NCBI RefSeq assembly: GCF_910592395.1
Contig: NC_088314.1
Span: 1,240,001 to 1,304,000, forward strand
Length of the DNA: 64,000 nucleotides
Source of the DNA: Lineus longissimus
Lineage: Eukaryota; Nemertea; Pilidiophora; Heteronemertea; Lineidae
Direction: 5' to 3'
Below are positions 9,725-23,397 of the stretch, piece after piece; positions within the stretch are counted from its first letter, which is position 1; the number at the start of each line of letters is the position of its first letter. The position numbers were made by a program, and so were the translations under genes. The notes under the pieces were generated by a model. That model saw only the letters and a program-made list of their open reading frames with translations, was not told the DNA's origin and searched no databases.

Positions 9725-12700
9725 ATGAGCAGCAACGGCAGTCCAACGTTTCCTGAGAAAGACATCAAGATCAGTATTGACCTTGTGGAAGCTTCCAAAC
9801 GTCTGCTGGCCATACTCAAGAAGGTGAATGACATACCACAGTTGTGCGAGCCTGGCCCAGTGATTGAGAATGCTATCCGTCGTTATGAGAAACTCTGGCT
9901 GCCGTTTCTAGCAGAACAAAATGGAAACGGCAATGGTAAAGACTTGATGCCTCCGTTGGATGTGCACTGGGTTTGGATTGTTCATCTGCTTGCTCCATAC
10001 TACTACGAGAAGGACTGTAAACGCATCATTGATAAAGTCTTAGACCATAAATTGCTGGCAGATAAGGAGGCCAAGCAGGCACTTGACCGCACCCAGCGCT
10101 TGTGGCAGGAAAAATACCCCAAGGAACCTTTCCTGGTGATCCTGACTGCGACTTCAGGTCAACCTGTTACCAATGGCATCTCGAATGGTCACACCAAAGA
10201 ACCAGATGACAATTCAGAGAGCAAGATTGCTTACGATGTGCGTGCGGCGATATTCCGCCAACGGTTATTCTATTACCAAGTCTCGCTTCCGCATTACCAG
10301 GACCGTGGGTTCTTGAAGTCTGCCGTGGTCAGGTACAAGAAGTACTTGTACCTGAAACAGAAGAACCCAGAGGAGTTTCTTGTACCTTGTTATGATTTTG
10401 ATCTGGTCTGGCATTCTCATCAAGTTCACCCTCTCATTTACTCACAAGACACAACAAAAATACTCGGACGCATGTTCAACCATGATGATTCTGTCAACGA
10501 CCGCGGTCCCGATTCGAAACTGAGTCGGTCTGACACAAAAACACGCCAGCTGTGGAAAGAGACCTTTAATGAGGAGTTTGTCTTGTGTGGTGCCATGTAC
10601 CGCGGTAACCCACCATGTGGGAAACTTACCACGCTCCTCCAGGAACAGGTGTTCCAACTGTCGAGCAAACGCGCCGATGTTGTCATACAGAGACTCGAGT
10701 TAGGCAACGTCAATCCGTCTGATCTGGATAAGTTCACACTTCAGCTCTCATTAGGATACAAAAACAGTACGAAACACCGCATCTTGAAACTGAAGGGTCC
10801 ACCGAGTGTGTGGTCAAAAAATGGTGGTGATGGACTTGTCAAGTTTACCTTCGACACAGGAGCATGCAACAATATCCTTTTTGAGTTAATCGACAAGCGC
10901 GGCTTTCTGTGTTGTAGCGGAAACGACGTCCTCGGCAGCCACATCTTTCCGTTTCGACAGATTGTTGAGAGCACTCCTATTCAAGGTCAAACAGTCACCA
11001 AGGGGTTGTCGTTGACAGCGCATACACAGGATCAGATCGGATCGATCAGTATGACGGCGGTTGTTGGAAGCCCCAAGCAAGGCCCATGCCACCTCACCAT
11101 GCAGAACGGCTCCTTCCAGACGTGTACCATGCCGGAGAACATTGAGCAGCTGTGGGGTCCGATTCCGTTGGCCAGGCTACCAGAGGGGACAGCAAACACA
11201 TGCATTGTGGCATCACATAGGTAGGTGGTTTTACATCATTCTAGTATATCATCTGGTGAAAGTTGCTGACTGAAAGAAAGATTCCTTGTCGTATGTAAGA
11301 CGAATAGTAAGAGAAAGAGAAGGTTTCTTGTATTCTTATGTGTACCATTATTGAATCCTCTTGGATTTCACCTTTGGTTACAAACTACTAATGAAATCTT
11401 GTATGATACTGGTCCCAGTGGACAGTGAGCATTGAACTCTTGAAAATATCTGTTTACAGCTGTGAAACCTTTTGAAGTAATGAGAGCTGTCCAACTGTCC
11501 TTGTGATCAACAAATTGGAATCCCTCAAGCGTATTCCTGTCGGTGCACTCAGCGAAACGTGGAACTTGAGACTCTGGCCATTTCAATTATTACGCTTGAA
11601 TGCTCACCACTTAATTCTACTTGCAAATTCCTCCAACCAATTAGTGAGCGCTGTTAGAGAAACTGTTTGAATTGAAGACGCTTTGAGATGAGGCAAAAAT
11701 ACACGGTCAGTTCGAGCCAGCTTGATTGTAATACGACGGATGATGTTGACGAAACTGGTGGTTTGGAAGACATGTTTGTTGTTGCTGTGCTTGGTTTTAA
11801 CTCAGTATCCTCGAACCCCACACATGGCATGGCAGTATCAAGACTCTTTCCACAAACACAATGCAGAGGGGCTAGCAATGTTAGAGACTTGTTCATTGAT
11901 AATTTACCTTCTGCAGGATGTTCAACCATGAAGAAGAAGTCAAGTTCACTGTCCGGGTGATCCATTCGATTCCTCTTATGATGTCTGCAGTCCAGACGTT
12001 TTACGAGGACAAGATGGTGTCTGTCGCACACCTGATTGGCACAGACCAGCTACCAGTCATGTCACAGGTACGTACTGCTTGCGCGTTTCTTGTTATGGTT
12101 CCCTGTTGACGGCTCTAGTTGCAAAACATAGGACTGTAAAAACCATGAAATATGAGTAGGAGAGACCTTTTTAAAGACCAGATAAGTTGGTATTGAAAAT
12201 CACAGCCTACTAAGCAAAGGTCTATGCTTGAACCCACTTTCCAGCAGTATTTCGAGGCATAAAATCCTGGGTCTGTACAGTCTGCCTGAGCTGATGGTCC
12301 CTTGTCTGTACCAGGAAAGCTAAAGGGGAGGGGATTGATGTGTGACTTCAAAGTTTGACGTCAGAATTGCAGAAGTAATTATCACCTATATTGATTATCT
12401 ATCACTCAACCGGTAATTACCACAGCATGATATCATCAATGAGCGTAGAATATAAAGATATTCTGCAGACGTCATGATAAATTTATAAACAAGAAAGCAG
12501 TCTGCAACGGTGTGATTTCTATGGCGGAGAATGCTTGAATTGGCTGCTCCCAGCCCATGTCCGACACAGAAAATCACTTCCTCTGGGAATCTGTATTGAC
12601 ATTTTGTCCATTTGTTCAATCTCTCTGGGCCCATCAATCAGTGGTCGGAGATCGAAGAAGAATGTAGCGTGTTCTCATACTGAAGTCGCTGGCCACTGAT

Positions 12701-14839
12701 ACTAAAATGAGCTTTGCCAATTCATCAATTTGGGCTTGGAAAGTAAAAACATTGTTACCCTGGTTTGGTATCGGGACAGTAAAAGACCCACTGGGGGTTA
12801 ATAATTGACTATGATATCATACAAGTTATATACGGCCATGAGCCCTGGGAAGATGAACCATTGTTTTGATCATACTACTCAAATGCTCCGTTTCATAAGA
12901 TAAAAGAGCAATTTATTGATTTTTTTTGTACATTGGAGGCTTGCTAATTGGATATGATACCAGGCATGCTGCTGTAACAGAATAGTCGGGAAGGATGTAT
13001 TGCCTGTTATAAATCAAAAAGTGTTTTCACAGTGCTTGTTCCTGTCCCAAATTGTAGATGTTATGGTCTTTGTCGCAACATAGTTTTGACCAGGGTATGT
13101 ATCTCATTGCAATGTCCTATTGGGAGGACTGGCTGTGCCGGCCCCTCAATAACAATTGAACATGAATTTTGGTGAAATTCCCCTAAAATCAGGAGGACAC
13201 ACCCCCTATCACCGAGTACGCCTCCTTTTCTTTGACTCTGGATCGGAACCTGATCTGAGTTCAAAGTTCGAAATTCAGTCATTTGTCTCATACATGTCAT
13301 ACACTCAGTGGTGCATGACCTGTGGAATAAACAAAGAATTTGTGATTTCCTCTTGCAGTAATGTTGTTCTTCACACTCAAGTTAATCTCTCTAAGTTCTC
13401 TTCACCTACTGAATCATAAGTTTCATGATTGAGTGGACCCTGCAGCATGGTCACATTGGGTGACATTGAGGCATCCATTCGTGAAGTTTTCTGCATCGAT
13501 TGAACACAGTCAGTTACCACATGATTTAGTTGACTTCCTGTGCTGTAGCCTTGACCTAAGCATGATAAAAATGCACCGATGGAATGGAGATTAAACTCTG
13601 GGAGATATTGCTACTGCTGTTCAAGGATCCATCTGTGACTCGTTGTGGCTTCACTTACGGAATGTTCCAAAGGAAATGCATCAAGATCATCATGATCGTC
13701 TATGATCTTTTCATCATTACAGATCACACACACGAAGACCGGCATATCACTCGACTTTGGCGGTGGTGAGAGAGCCATGTTAGTTAAAGACAACCTTGGT
13801 GACTTTGGTATTGTCATTGGCAAGTGGACTGGCTTTAGGAAGGGAGTCCAAGGAACACCAGGTAAATATGTTTCACTTGCCTGTGTCAGACAAATCATTC
13901 ACTGATACCTCTAATAATGAATGACTTCTCTCCTTGATCTAAAAGAGTTACTGATGTTTTAGTTATTTGTATTTTCTGGCCAGGATCACTGAGAAAAAGG
14001 TTGTCATATTCTATGCTGTTCATTGCCATTATGTGTTAGCCTATGGTTCCACACCCAATGACCCCTAGATTAGTTATGCAGAGAACTGAATAGAATGAGA
14101 TATGTTTAGAAACGAAGATGTACAGTGATTCTCCATGGTTATCTGGAGGCATATTTATTCACCTGCTAGTTGCTGGCCTCTGGTGACTACCCGTAAAACT
14201 AAGGTCATTCAGCTTTAGTCCATTTTCGTTTCGTTTGTGAGTATCATTAACTTATTGCTTTGGATTTCAGGTATCCCTGGTACCCAAGGGCAACCTGGTG
14301 TGAAGGGTGTTCCTGGAGTGCCAGGCAACCCAGGCTACCTAGCCATCAGCTTCCACAATCTACGAACGGGCAAAGCCTTCCACTCTGTCATCCATGCTGC
14401 AAACTACAATTTCACGTTCACCCTCGATAGCTTAATCTGCAATATCGAAAATGGCACCATGGTCATTAACAGCAACGACGTATCACAGAGCATCTCGGTG
14501 GCATTATCTGTGGCGGTGTTACATGTGTTGTGCCAGCCACGTCCGCCAGGAAAGGAGGGCACATCACGTTCTTCCCCACAAAATGAAAGCAATAAGTCGG
14601 TTCGCAGGATAGAAAATGACACTTTATTGCTGTGTGTAGCAGCAGGCTGGGCGATGGATGTCCCCTCTAATTCGTATATCAGGGGGTCCATGCAAGGGGC
14701 AGCATGTGGTGCTGCCTGTGGTGGTGATGCTGGGGGTTGTGGGGGATGTGGAGGCTGTGGTGGGTGTGGTGGTTGTGGAGGGTGTGGAGGCTGTGGCAGC
14801 TGTGGTGGTTGTGGAGGCTGTGGTGGATGCGGAGGCTAG
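9725..14839 (+). CDS. GRDP-like (glycine-rich domain-containing) protein with collagen-like segment and Gly/Cys tail
   Basis: Four coding exons join in phase: 9725-11220, 11917-12067, 13723-13861 and 14271-14839 (784 aa). Each junction has a GT donor and AG acceptor. Residues ~30-250 resemble the GRDP-like family (formerly DUF1399), with the typical aromatic/His motifs LDVHWVWIVHLLAPYYY (~residue 78) and FDLVWHSHQVHPLIY (~residue 225). Around residue 590-620 there are nine uninterrupted Gly-X-Y triplets (GVQ GTP GIP GTQ GQP ...), with the exon 3/4 junction falling inside them. The C-terminus (~735-784) is almost pure Gly and Cys in GGC repeats. No signal peptide or membrane segment is evident, so the collagen-like stretch is probably cytosolic. 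Plant relatives are linked to RNA binding and stress; function in animals is not clear to me. The start is the first ATG after an upstream acceptor. Confidence 0.82.
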
Positions 14840-17800
14840 ATTCTCACAGTCTTGCATTCTGGTTCTGTCATGGACACAATGCTGCATTTGTCAGCTGTAT
14901 TTTCAAGGAATTCTTTGAAACTTAGAATAGGACATGAAAAGGGCAAATATTTTGTTTCATATTCTTTATGATGTGAGCATTTGTAAGCTTTTTCAAAGTG
15001 AAGCTTTTAGAGATTTTATTGGATGGATGCGCCAGTGACTCAGTACATCGGTAGAGAGAGAGTGCAAAAGCCAGGCGAGTGATTTTGCTCCATGCAATGG
15101 ATGCATTGTAAATAGTGTTTGTCACAACCATAAGATAATGGATATTTATCTCTCAGCTGGCCTTGGGAAGAGTGTTCCGGAATGCGGTATATACTGATGG
15201 TGTCCTTCACTGTGAATAACTGACATTGAAATGATTTCCAGGCAGACTTGCGATTGAGTGAGATCAGTTCACAGACTATGAAGCATAGACTTCATTGATA
15301 TTGCTGACACCCTGGAACTTTCCAATGTAAAGTCAGTGGTTTCAAATCAACCCAACTGGGTTTTTGCTGCTTGGAGGTGACTATTATAGTTTCAGTGAAA
15401 CTTTTTGAGCATTACTTTGACCAGTCACCGCAGAAACAGGAGAAAGAGTTCATATATTCACATATTGCCAGCAAAATTGAAAGTGATATTATTTTTGTAT
15501 GTGTGAAGAAAACAATATCAAGTGTACCCAATACAATTGTACAAGACGTGCAATGAACTGATTGACTATATAGGCCTATTATAATCCACAGGACATTTAT
15601 TAAATGTTCCATCTATACATAAAATTATCAGTGTTTAAGTGTTATTGTTCATAGGATAAAGTACCGTAGTTGAACCAGTAATCCGGTTTGAGATTCAGAA
15701 TGCTTTGTATTCTAAGTTTTAAAATATATTTGGCCCAAAACATGGCTGGTCTGTGTGTTGATTATTTCCGGCTGAATGAGTAATGGGGTTGATTTCACCG
15801 GGCTCTTTCGTATATTTTCATACAAGTTTCTCTCCATTCTGACACTGCAGCCTCAGGAGGAACTCGCATGCACTTTTGTTGGTGTCCTGGGCGGGTCCCT
15901 TGAGAGGATCCGTCTACATGTCGTGGTAAATCAAGGTGCTTAAGATCAAGATGGGAACTGAGTAGCTACCTGGCCAAACCGAGCCCACAATCACTTTGAC
16001 TTTCTGCATTACCGGGGACAAAAAGTGATACCAGCTACTTCTAGAAAGTTCTTTGTGTTTGGGTCAGTTTCTTGTGTGTTATTATCTTTATCATTATTTT
16101 GTTGATATCAAATAATTATAATTATTATATAAGAATAACTACAAGTTTGTAAATATCATTACTTTGATGATGTAAAGTACTTTTGTGAAGTAGCTCATGT
16201 ATGTATGACTCAAAGCAGTAACTGTTGTGACCTTAGAAGCAGATGCAGTGAAAATCCTGTGGATTCTTCTGCAACATTAAAAGATGTCTAAAATCTGTCG
16301 TATAATCCATTAATTCTTACTCGATGTATAGAAGTGATCCCCCTCTCAAGATCAGGTATATGTCCAAAGGTTCTTAAAGGGAGACTATAGGTAGGAGCCA
16401 AATGGGCTGTGATAAGTTTACGAACCGGCTGATACATCGGTGCTATTCATGCTTGAACCAGACCCAGGTTCCAACTATGGTTATCAATCACCTGGATACT
16501 AACAGTTTGACCCCAAGGTTTCTCTCTGTAGTCCCCCTTCAGATTAGAAAATTATGTATAAAAAGAAAATGCATGGAAGGGGAAGCGATCACTACTACTT
16601 TCGCATAAAGGGAAGAGGAGATGAATTGTAATATTTTGTGAATACATTCAATGTACACCCTCGATGACAGTGACCTATTCCCACGACACAACGGGCAAAA
16701 TACCAAAATAATCTTTGTAAATAGTGTACATAAAAACCTGATATATGGCTATAACCGGTTGTATTGAATCTCAAAGAATATGGACTTTGTTGTAAAAATT
16801 CATGTTTGCCCTCGATTCGGTACTAATGGAATAAGTATTGTTGAATATTTATTTTGTAAGGTGTTTATCTTTTTGATTTATTTGATATTTTAATGCGAGC
16901 TTGAAATGTTGGAGTGTGTATAGAGATGCCATTTGTGGAGGGACCTATGAGGTGCCATAATGTTATACTGATCACTGTAATAGGCATGGGAGTCAATATG
17001 GCATTTTACGTTACATCTGGTGAGGGGTGTGTATTGTATTACATAGAGAATGACTTGTACGTCAGCTGCTTTTTCATTTTTGAGATCCCGGCATGGGATG
17101 AACAGACGATGCTTCGGTCTGATGAAGGTCATATCCTTCATTTATTCATTTGTGATTACGTTTGCAAATCTGGCATCCCATATACCAAATGAACGCACGT
17201 TAACCCATTGTTTGTTATGTCTCCTGTAGCTATTTGTCGCTGTTGGCTTAGAAAACCGATCAAGTGTCAAATATGCGGCTCTGTGAACAGAATAGACAGA
17301 TCTGTTTCCTCTTTTTGTCTACGCTTATTCTTTCATATTGTTTTATACATTTTTACCAAAATTTTCTTTCTCAAGTTATCTGTTATGTTTGTGCCTCATA
17401 ACCAAGTCTGGTTTCTATCGAAACGCTAGCTGTGATTTAAAAACAAGTACAATGAAATTGTATTGTAAAACATTCGTTGTCATTGTATCCAGTCTGAGTG
17501 CTGAGCACTTTTTCCCTCTTTGACCTGGAGGGTGCTGTAAAGAACTTCCACAGAATAAGGTTCAGGGTGAAAGCTTGGAATGTGCTAACAGTTTCTGATG
17601 TGAGTATTCTTTTGGTTTTCCTCTCCCTGGCTTTGGTTGTGCAGGCTTCTGTCTCTACTGTTTCAAGTGACATGTACTCATTGAAAAGACAGCTCCGTGA
17701 TTGTTTGCCTGATGACTGTAGAGCATTTATTTACAAGATCTCTAGAATAAGCACTGGCCTACTGAGTCAGTGAGTGATAGCCAACTGGCCTCTTTCAAGA

Positions 17801-18231
17801 TGAGATACTTCGTGCGTGGAGTGGCTGAATTTCGCTGAGTTATGGCAGCCTCGAATGATTTTGACATCACAACTGATGTATTTTTAATGTGAAAGGCTTA
17901 CCCCATAAGTCGGCCATTTTGTTTCTTTCCAGCAGTGCTCCACCACTAAGGGGCACTGATGGGGAAGAGGTGATTGCAAAGCAGTACTGGTATAGACTGG
18001 TAGGCATGTGCACCCATCCTGAGAGGATGGCGTCTTGACCACAGCGATAATAGTATGGACATAGTCATAGGCCCTAATCCATTGTGCCAAATTAATATTA
18101 TGCCTTCGTGTTGGAATTTTATCATTGCTTACGTTAATGAAAGTATTTATTGAATCATGATAACAATTAGAGTGTTAATTAAAGACAACATAATGAAGTT
18201 AAACCATTCTTTGTGTGAAGTTACTTGGACT
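14840..18231. other. Intergenic, AT-rich; 3' flank of the GRDP-like gene
   Basis: I see no coding exon, tRNA or clear element. No canonical AATAAA was identified close after the GRDP-like stop at 14839, so the transcript end is undefined. Frames here are short and lack splice context. Confidence 0.4.
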
Positions 18232-18760
18232 ACTTGAGTTACCAAAAAGGGTACACTTGGACCTGCTTCAAGAGCTGAGTGTCCCATGGAAGTGTGTCCC
18301 TGGGGCAGGAGGATCTTGATGTTCCACTTCAGGCACACGAGCTACTTCCCGAAGGCTACTTGAGTTGCCAAGTAGGCTACTTGGGCCTGTCTTCAAGTAC
18401 ATAGTGAGATAGGATCTCTACCAAAGACAAGAGGGTCTTGATATCCCAGGTACATGAGCTACCTCGGGCACACAGGCTACTTCAGGTCGGCTATTTGAGT
18501 TGTCAAGCAGGCTCCTTGGGCCTGTCTTCAAGTGCATAGTGAGATAGGTCCTCTATCAGAGACGGGAGGGTCTTGATGTTCCAGGTACATGAGCTACCTC
18601 GGGCACACAGGCTTCTTCACGTAGTAGGTGACTTGAGTTGTCTATAGGGAACTTGGGCCCATCCTCAAGATGACAGTCCAATGGAAGCTTCACCCGAGGT
18701 ACCACAGGTGAGGAATACGATGGAAACTCCCTGGCCAAGTGACGAGCAACAGCAACACAC
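18232..18760. repeat. Degenerate tandem repeat, about 130-bp unit, about 3.5-4 copies
   Basis: Units begin at ACTTGAGTT-like words at 18232, 18358, 18493 and 18631 (spacings 126, 135 and 138). Internal shared blocks include CTTGGGCCTGTCTTCAAG, CATAGTGAGATAGG, GAGGGTCTTGAT and CAGGTACATGAGCTACCTCG. The middle two copies are the most alike. No coding frame runs through it. Confidence 0.8.
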
Positions 18761-18793
18761 AAGTAAAGACGGATGTGGTATGATATATTACAA

Positions 18794-18799
18794 TTTATT
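18794..18799 (-). other. Polyadenylation signal AATAAA, probable end of COMMD7 mRNA
   Basis: AATAAA on the minus strand about 0.5 kb past the COMMD7 stop codon at 19303-19305. The intervening 18800-19302 would be its 3' UTR; the open frames on the opposite strand there (e.g. 18881-19297) show no family resemblance. Confidence 0.5.
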
Positions 18800-19302
18800 T
18801 TACTCTAGGACACCTCACATTACTGCATATACAAACTAAACTTTCCAGGCACGAACTAAAAAAGTTGCCATCATCTCTGCTTGGCCAGTTTAGATAATCA
18901 ATCTTACAATTTGAAGCATAATCTATTGATTGCTGCTAATAAACCCCAAACACATGATGAGCACATGTCTGATACTTTCCCATACATACAGAAGTGCAGC
19001 AGAACCTCTCTTTCCGGACACCTCATTCAGGAGGACAAACACTACATTGAAGATGCTCATTTGGTCACAAAGTGCTCACTGCACCTCTGTAATCAGGGCA
19101 AGTTGCTATTAAAGACAGCATTTTTCAGTCCCAAGGGTGTCCTTAATAGAGAGGTTTTATTGTATTCCAAATGTGTAAAATCACTTGATGAGTCAAGCCA
19201 TTGTGAGTTTCTGGATGAGCACCACTCTATAATAAATCCATCTCTCCAATTTATAACAGTCATTTTGTTGATCGTGGACTTGTTCTCTATCACATAAGCA
19301 GC

Positions 19303-22134
19303 TCAGCTGAAGAAATCCAAGCTGGCCTTGGCCTTCTCCATCTCGTGAAGGAAAGAGTAGAACTGAGGCAGGGAGAGTTCTGAAAATAGAAGATGCTGTC
19401 GGTCAACAGATGTCAGGATCATAATACTAGGCAACTAAATGATACTGATGCCATGATGAAGGCATAGTTTACAGTACCACAGTGAATCAAAGCAAGACCT
19501 GCAAACCTGGGAAATAATCTGAACAGTGATGGGTATTGCATTCATTGTATCATGAATCACAATCTCAATTGTACAAATGAATGAAAGTGCTGGCACCTAG
19601 ACATAACTCTCCAACTGAAATATTGCCTCCAAATGAAAACTGAGGCACAGGGAACTGCACATGTCGATGAGGGAAGGATTTGTAGTCCTAGTCCTCAGTA
19701 CTTCAATTGCCACATAAAGAGCACAGAAAGTCTAAAACTTACCCATGTAGACATTTTCTGTTTTGTTACTTCCTTTATTGATCACTAGTTTTAACTGAAA
19801 TGAAATAAACGAAGATTTATGATGAAAGAATACAACATGATAAGTGCCCGAGAAGAAAGTATAGGTTGCTTTTTCTCTTTGTCAGTCACACTGAATCAAA
19901 TAATTCCTTAGTTTTTAATCAGGACAAACATGTACTCCGACAGCAAGGGCCTTGTAACTGATTAGATGGACCAAGCTTTACATAAGATCTGCATACATGT
20001 AGGCAAAAATCAGTAAAGACTAGTCTTTTTTTATTCTAGGTATAAGTAATTATCACAAAGTTACCTGTAGGAATGTGTTGCCAACTTTGTCAAGTTCACT
20101 ACTGGCTGCTGTCACTGAAAAGAGTAATTAATGTCAGATTTAGAAGTGAAAGATAACAAGGAAAGCATCTTTGAATGCTGGACTAACATGTAAAACTATT
20201 TTGTCCTCCATTAACTGCATTTTCCTCAAATTCATTGTTACGTTTCTGATTGCAATGAATTGAATAGTCACCTCCAAATTTCCATTCCATATCAACGAGT
20301 TGGTTGACCATCAACGTTTGTCCAAGGGCACTTCTTGACAAGGCGACCAGGTTGGTTTTATACTGGAAATACAAAAACATTCATCAAGAACTGGAAACTG
20401 TCCTATGAATAAGTGTTTGTCCTTGAAGGAGTCAATACTGATACAGTTACCGACATGTGGTATACACGAGACTAATACCACACTATATGAAAGTCCTGAG
20501 CACTTACCTCAGATGGTACTGAGAGTCATGAAATGTTACTATTAGAACAAAAAATCACACATGACTACTTATGAAAACTGGCAACATAGTCTCTGCCAAG
20601 ACCTTCGATCGTAAGATTGATGACGATGATGATGATGTGTTTAACAATAAGATTTTCCACCAACCTGTTCTGAAAAGTGTGAAGCTTTCTCCTCAGACAA
20701 ACCTGAAAGAGTATAAGACGGTGAAAGCGATAAGATGAAAGGAACGTCAGACTCCTTCTATACAGAAAACATGATGGGGGGGGGAGCTCAGACAATGAGA
20801 CATGTCAGAGACTACAGGGGGGGGGGGGTTACAGGCATCTAACCTGTGGTTCATTTCCTTGCAAAATTATCAGTTAGTGGGTTCAACATCCATCCTAGTA
20901 TTATGAATCATATCTCACCTAGATTGACCAAGTCTTCCTTCAGATGTGTTGGGCTGAGATTTTTCTTCAACGCACCTGGAACAGATCATCTCACAATAAG
21001 TTCATCATTAAACAGGCGAATCAAGTAAGTCTTGAAAAGAATACTAGCACATAAGGATCACGCAAAGCTTTTTGGGCATTTCATAATGACATTGTTGTAA
21101 CTCATTTGCAACACATTGAAGTGATTGATAAGACTAGTTAGTACATTAATTTCAGTTCTGAAAAGAAAGGCCTAATGTATATAAAATGTACACGACTCAT
21201 AAGGTTTTCAGTAATAGTACTTTTTGATGGCATTTTTAAGTCCATATTCATATCAATCATTGTAACAATGAGTCTTCAAGTCACACACTTACTGTTCGGA
21301 ATAGTAAGTAAACTTTTGATGACATTCTTGAGAGGACCTGCTGGAACACCATGCTCAGAGGCAAACTCCTCCAGTTGACTAAGAAGGCGGGATGACTGAA
21401 AAAGACAATACAGTGTTTATTCAGTTGTTGTGACAGGAAGCTCTCAGCATGGTGAATTCAGAATTCAAGCCTGAGGGGATGAAAGTGGCTGGGTTTCAAC
21501 TTTCCAAAGCTCAACAAGAATTGCTCACCTTACTGGGTTCTATGAGAAATGAGAAGACAACACCGGACAGTTGACGGAATTGCTGCAAAGTGAAAAGAAT
21601 AGGCTATTATATTACTCTTCCTGAGAAATCTCACCAAAGAGTTGATCAATTATTACACCATTCAGTTCTACGACAAACAAAAGAACACGTGTGTCGACGT
21701 GGAATGGGGGGATTTTGACCAGTCTGGTAGTTTTACTTAAAAGACATTTAGTCAGCAGCTGCCTGGACTGGTTTGACGTCTCTCAATCAATGGGTTCCTC
21801 CGACTCGTTTCTTCTTCTTCTTCCAGTTCAAGTGCAGTACATCCGTGGACAGAGCCCAGTGGATGAGGAGATGAGGAAGGAGCTGCTTTCCCTGACCCTG
21901 GCCTTGGCCATCCTTTAATTCTCACGTTTCTGGGGGGGCCGGGGGGGCTTTTCTCGAAAATGTTTCCCATTTTCACCACATTCATGAGAGGGATTTGAAC
22001 GATTCGTTGTTTTATAGTTTCTCTGTATAAACAGTTGTCCATTTTACCTCATCTTGAAATTTGTTGATGGTCTGAATATCAGAAAACATGGAATCAGGAG
22101 GTGTTTCCTGACTGAAATGAAAAGTTGACGCCAT
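19303..22134 (-). CDS. COMMD7: COMM domain-containing protein 7
   Basis: Nine exons join perfectly: 22048-22134, 21529-21582, 21293-21395, 20919-20975, 20665-20702, 20272-20362, 20065-20114, 19743-19794 and 19303-19379, giving 202 aa (human COMMD7 is 200). The N-terminal helical HN region contains QFRQLSGVVFSFLIEP. The COMM domain occupies roughly residues 130-200, with QTLMVNQLVDMEWKFGV, the ELDKVGNTFLQLKLVI strand region and a C-terminal LSLPQFYSFLHEMEKAK helix, each very close to vertebrate COMMD7. COMMD proteins form the ring of the Commander complex, which supports endosomal recycling, and have been linked to NF-kB and cullin-ligase regulation. All splice sites are GT-AG. The first ATG is used. 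tRNA-Pro lies about 230 bp upstream, on the other strand. Confidence 0.95.
20776..20828 (+). repeat. Two long G runs in a COMMD7 intron
   Basis: Nine Gs at 20776-20784 and twelve at 20817-20828, both in the intron between the exons at 20665-20702 and 20919-20975. The pre-mRNA would carry C runs. Run lengths may be affected by sequencing error. Confidence 0.7.
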
Positions 22135-22365
22135 TTTGGATAAATAGGGTTTCCCAATCTAAAAATAGATAAAAATGACGTAACGAGGGCTAACATTCGG
22201 AATCCCCATCAATTTGCTGTAATTAAGCCTAATTAAACCTAATAAAGCCTCAATAAGCCTTTTGACGATAAATGCAGCACTGTTTTGGCATGTTTGGCAA
22301 GAATATTTTGCCGTCATCAAAAGGCTTATGTTTAAATAGTACTAAAAGCGATGAAGTCTCCAGCC

Positions 22366-22437
22366 GGCTCGGTGGTCTAGTGGCATGATTCTCGCTTAGG
22401 GTGCGAGAGGTCCCGGGTTCGACTCCCGGTCGAGCCC
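22366..22437 (+). tRNA. tRNA-Pro (anticodon AGG)
   Basis: A full 72-nt cloverleaf: 7-bp acceptor stem (GGCTCGG/TCGAGCC with one G-T pair), anticodon arm CTCGC-TTAGGGT-GCGAG with AGG at the anticodon, T arm CCGGG-TTCGACT-CCCGG, and discriminator C as usual for eukaryotic tRNA-Pro. A T run follows within about 15 nt, suitable for Pol III termination. Its 3' end plus CCA matches the retrotransposon primer site at 5912-5920. Confidence 0.95.
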
Positions 22438-23397
22438 CTGTTACATTTTTCATTTTTTGTCCTTACTTTTTCACTTCTTCTTGTCCTCAAGTTTCGTTTT
22501 TAACAATGCTGAGGAAGGAGCTGCTATGTTACAAACATCGTGTAAAGTCTTCAGATATCTATATATTATTATAAATTGTCGACATTAGTGGTGGCCTAGC
22601 ACGGTCATTTATAAATGAAGCTCCTTTTACCAAGTCTAATATATACAATGTAGTATATAGGTGAGATAAGTGGTTTTCAGATGCAAAAGGAATTTATTTC
22701 TAGTTGTATTTTGAGTGGAAAGCCCTTTTAGAACCAGCATTAAAGTGTACATCGGGACATGAACTCCATGGTATCTTGCATTTCAGCCGCCGTATTGTAT
22801 CTGACGGATTTCAGTATATAAATTCTGTAGTGGCAATGACTGCCATTGCCTCAAAGGTAGAATTCTTTGTTTTTGGAAAGTTTATCCTATGGCCGACATT
22901 TCAAACTTCTACACATACCTGGCATTCCTGCAGCCACACCGATAATCATCGGGTGAATAGGTCGACAACGTAGACACAAAGAACATTGAATTTTTGTCTG
23001 TCTTTACTTACATACATGTAATTTACATTTCTTTATGTCGAAACAAGTAATAAGTTCGGATGAGCAGCTCATGCAATGAGTTTCAAGGGTTTTTCTGGCA
23101 ATTCTCACTAAGTGCAGGCCGGTTACACCGATTCGTGATGTTTACCATCAGTGTTTACCATATTACACTGTACACTGAGTGTTCCCCTCTTGTATACGTA
23201 ATGTTGCGTCATGTTACTGAATCATTAGCATTTTTGTTCTCATATAAACTACCCAGTCATGACCCCAGTATCCTGCTAAAATTTACGGAGTTTAACGTTG
23301 GTGGATGTTTGCACTTCAACTGCTCTCTTCTCGTTTGCCCAGATGCCACCCGATCATTAGTTCCGCTAACAAACAGGGCTGAAGATGGGTGGTTTAT
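22438..23397. other. Intergenic between tRNA-Pro and the first ninjurin gene
   Basis: Nothing recognisable. It should contain the 3' UTR of the ninjurin gene that ends at 23398; open frames on the plus strand (e.g. 23060-23401) look random. Confidence 0.4.

Noticed and set aside
18881-19297. 138-codon plus-strand frame
   Set aside because: It lies opposite the COMMD7 3' UTR, between its stop and its poly(A) signal, and has no recognisable domain.
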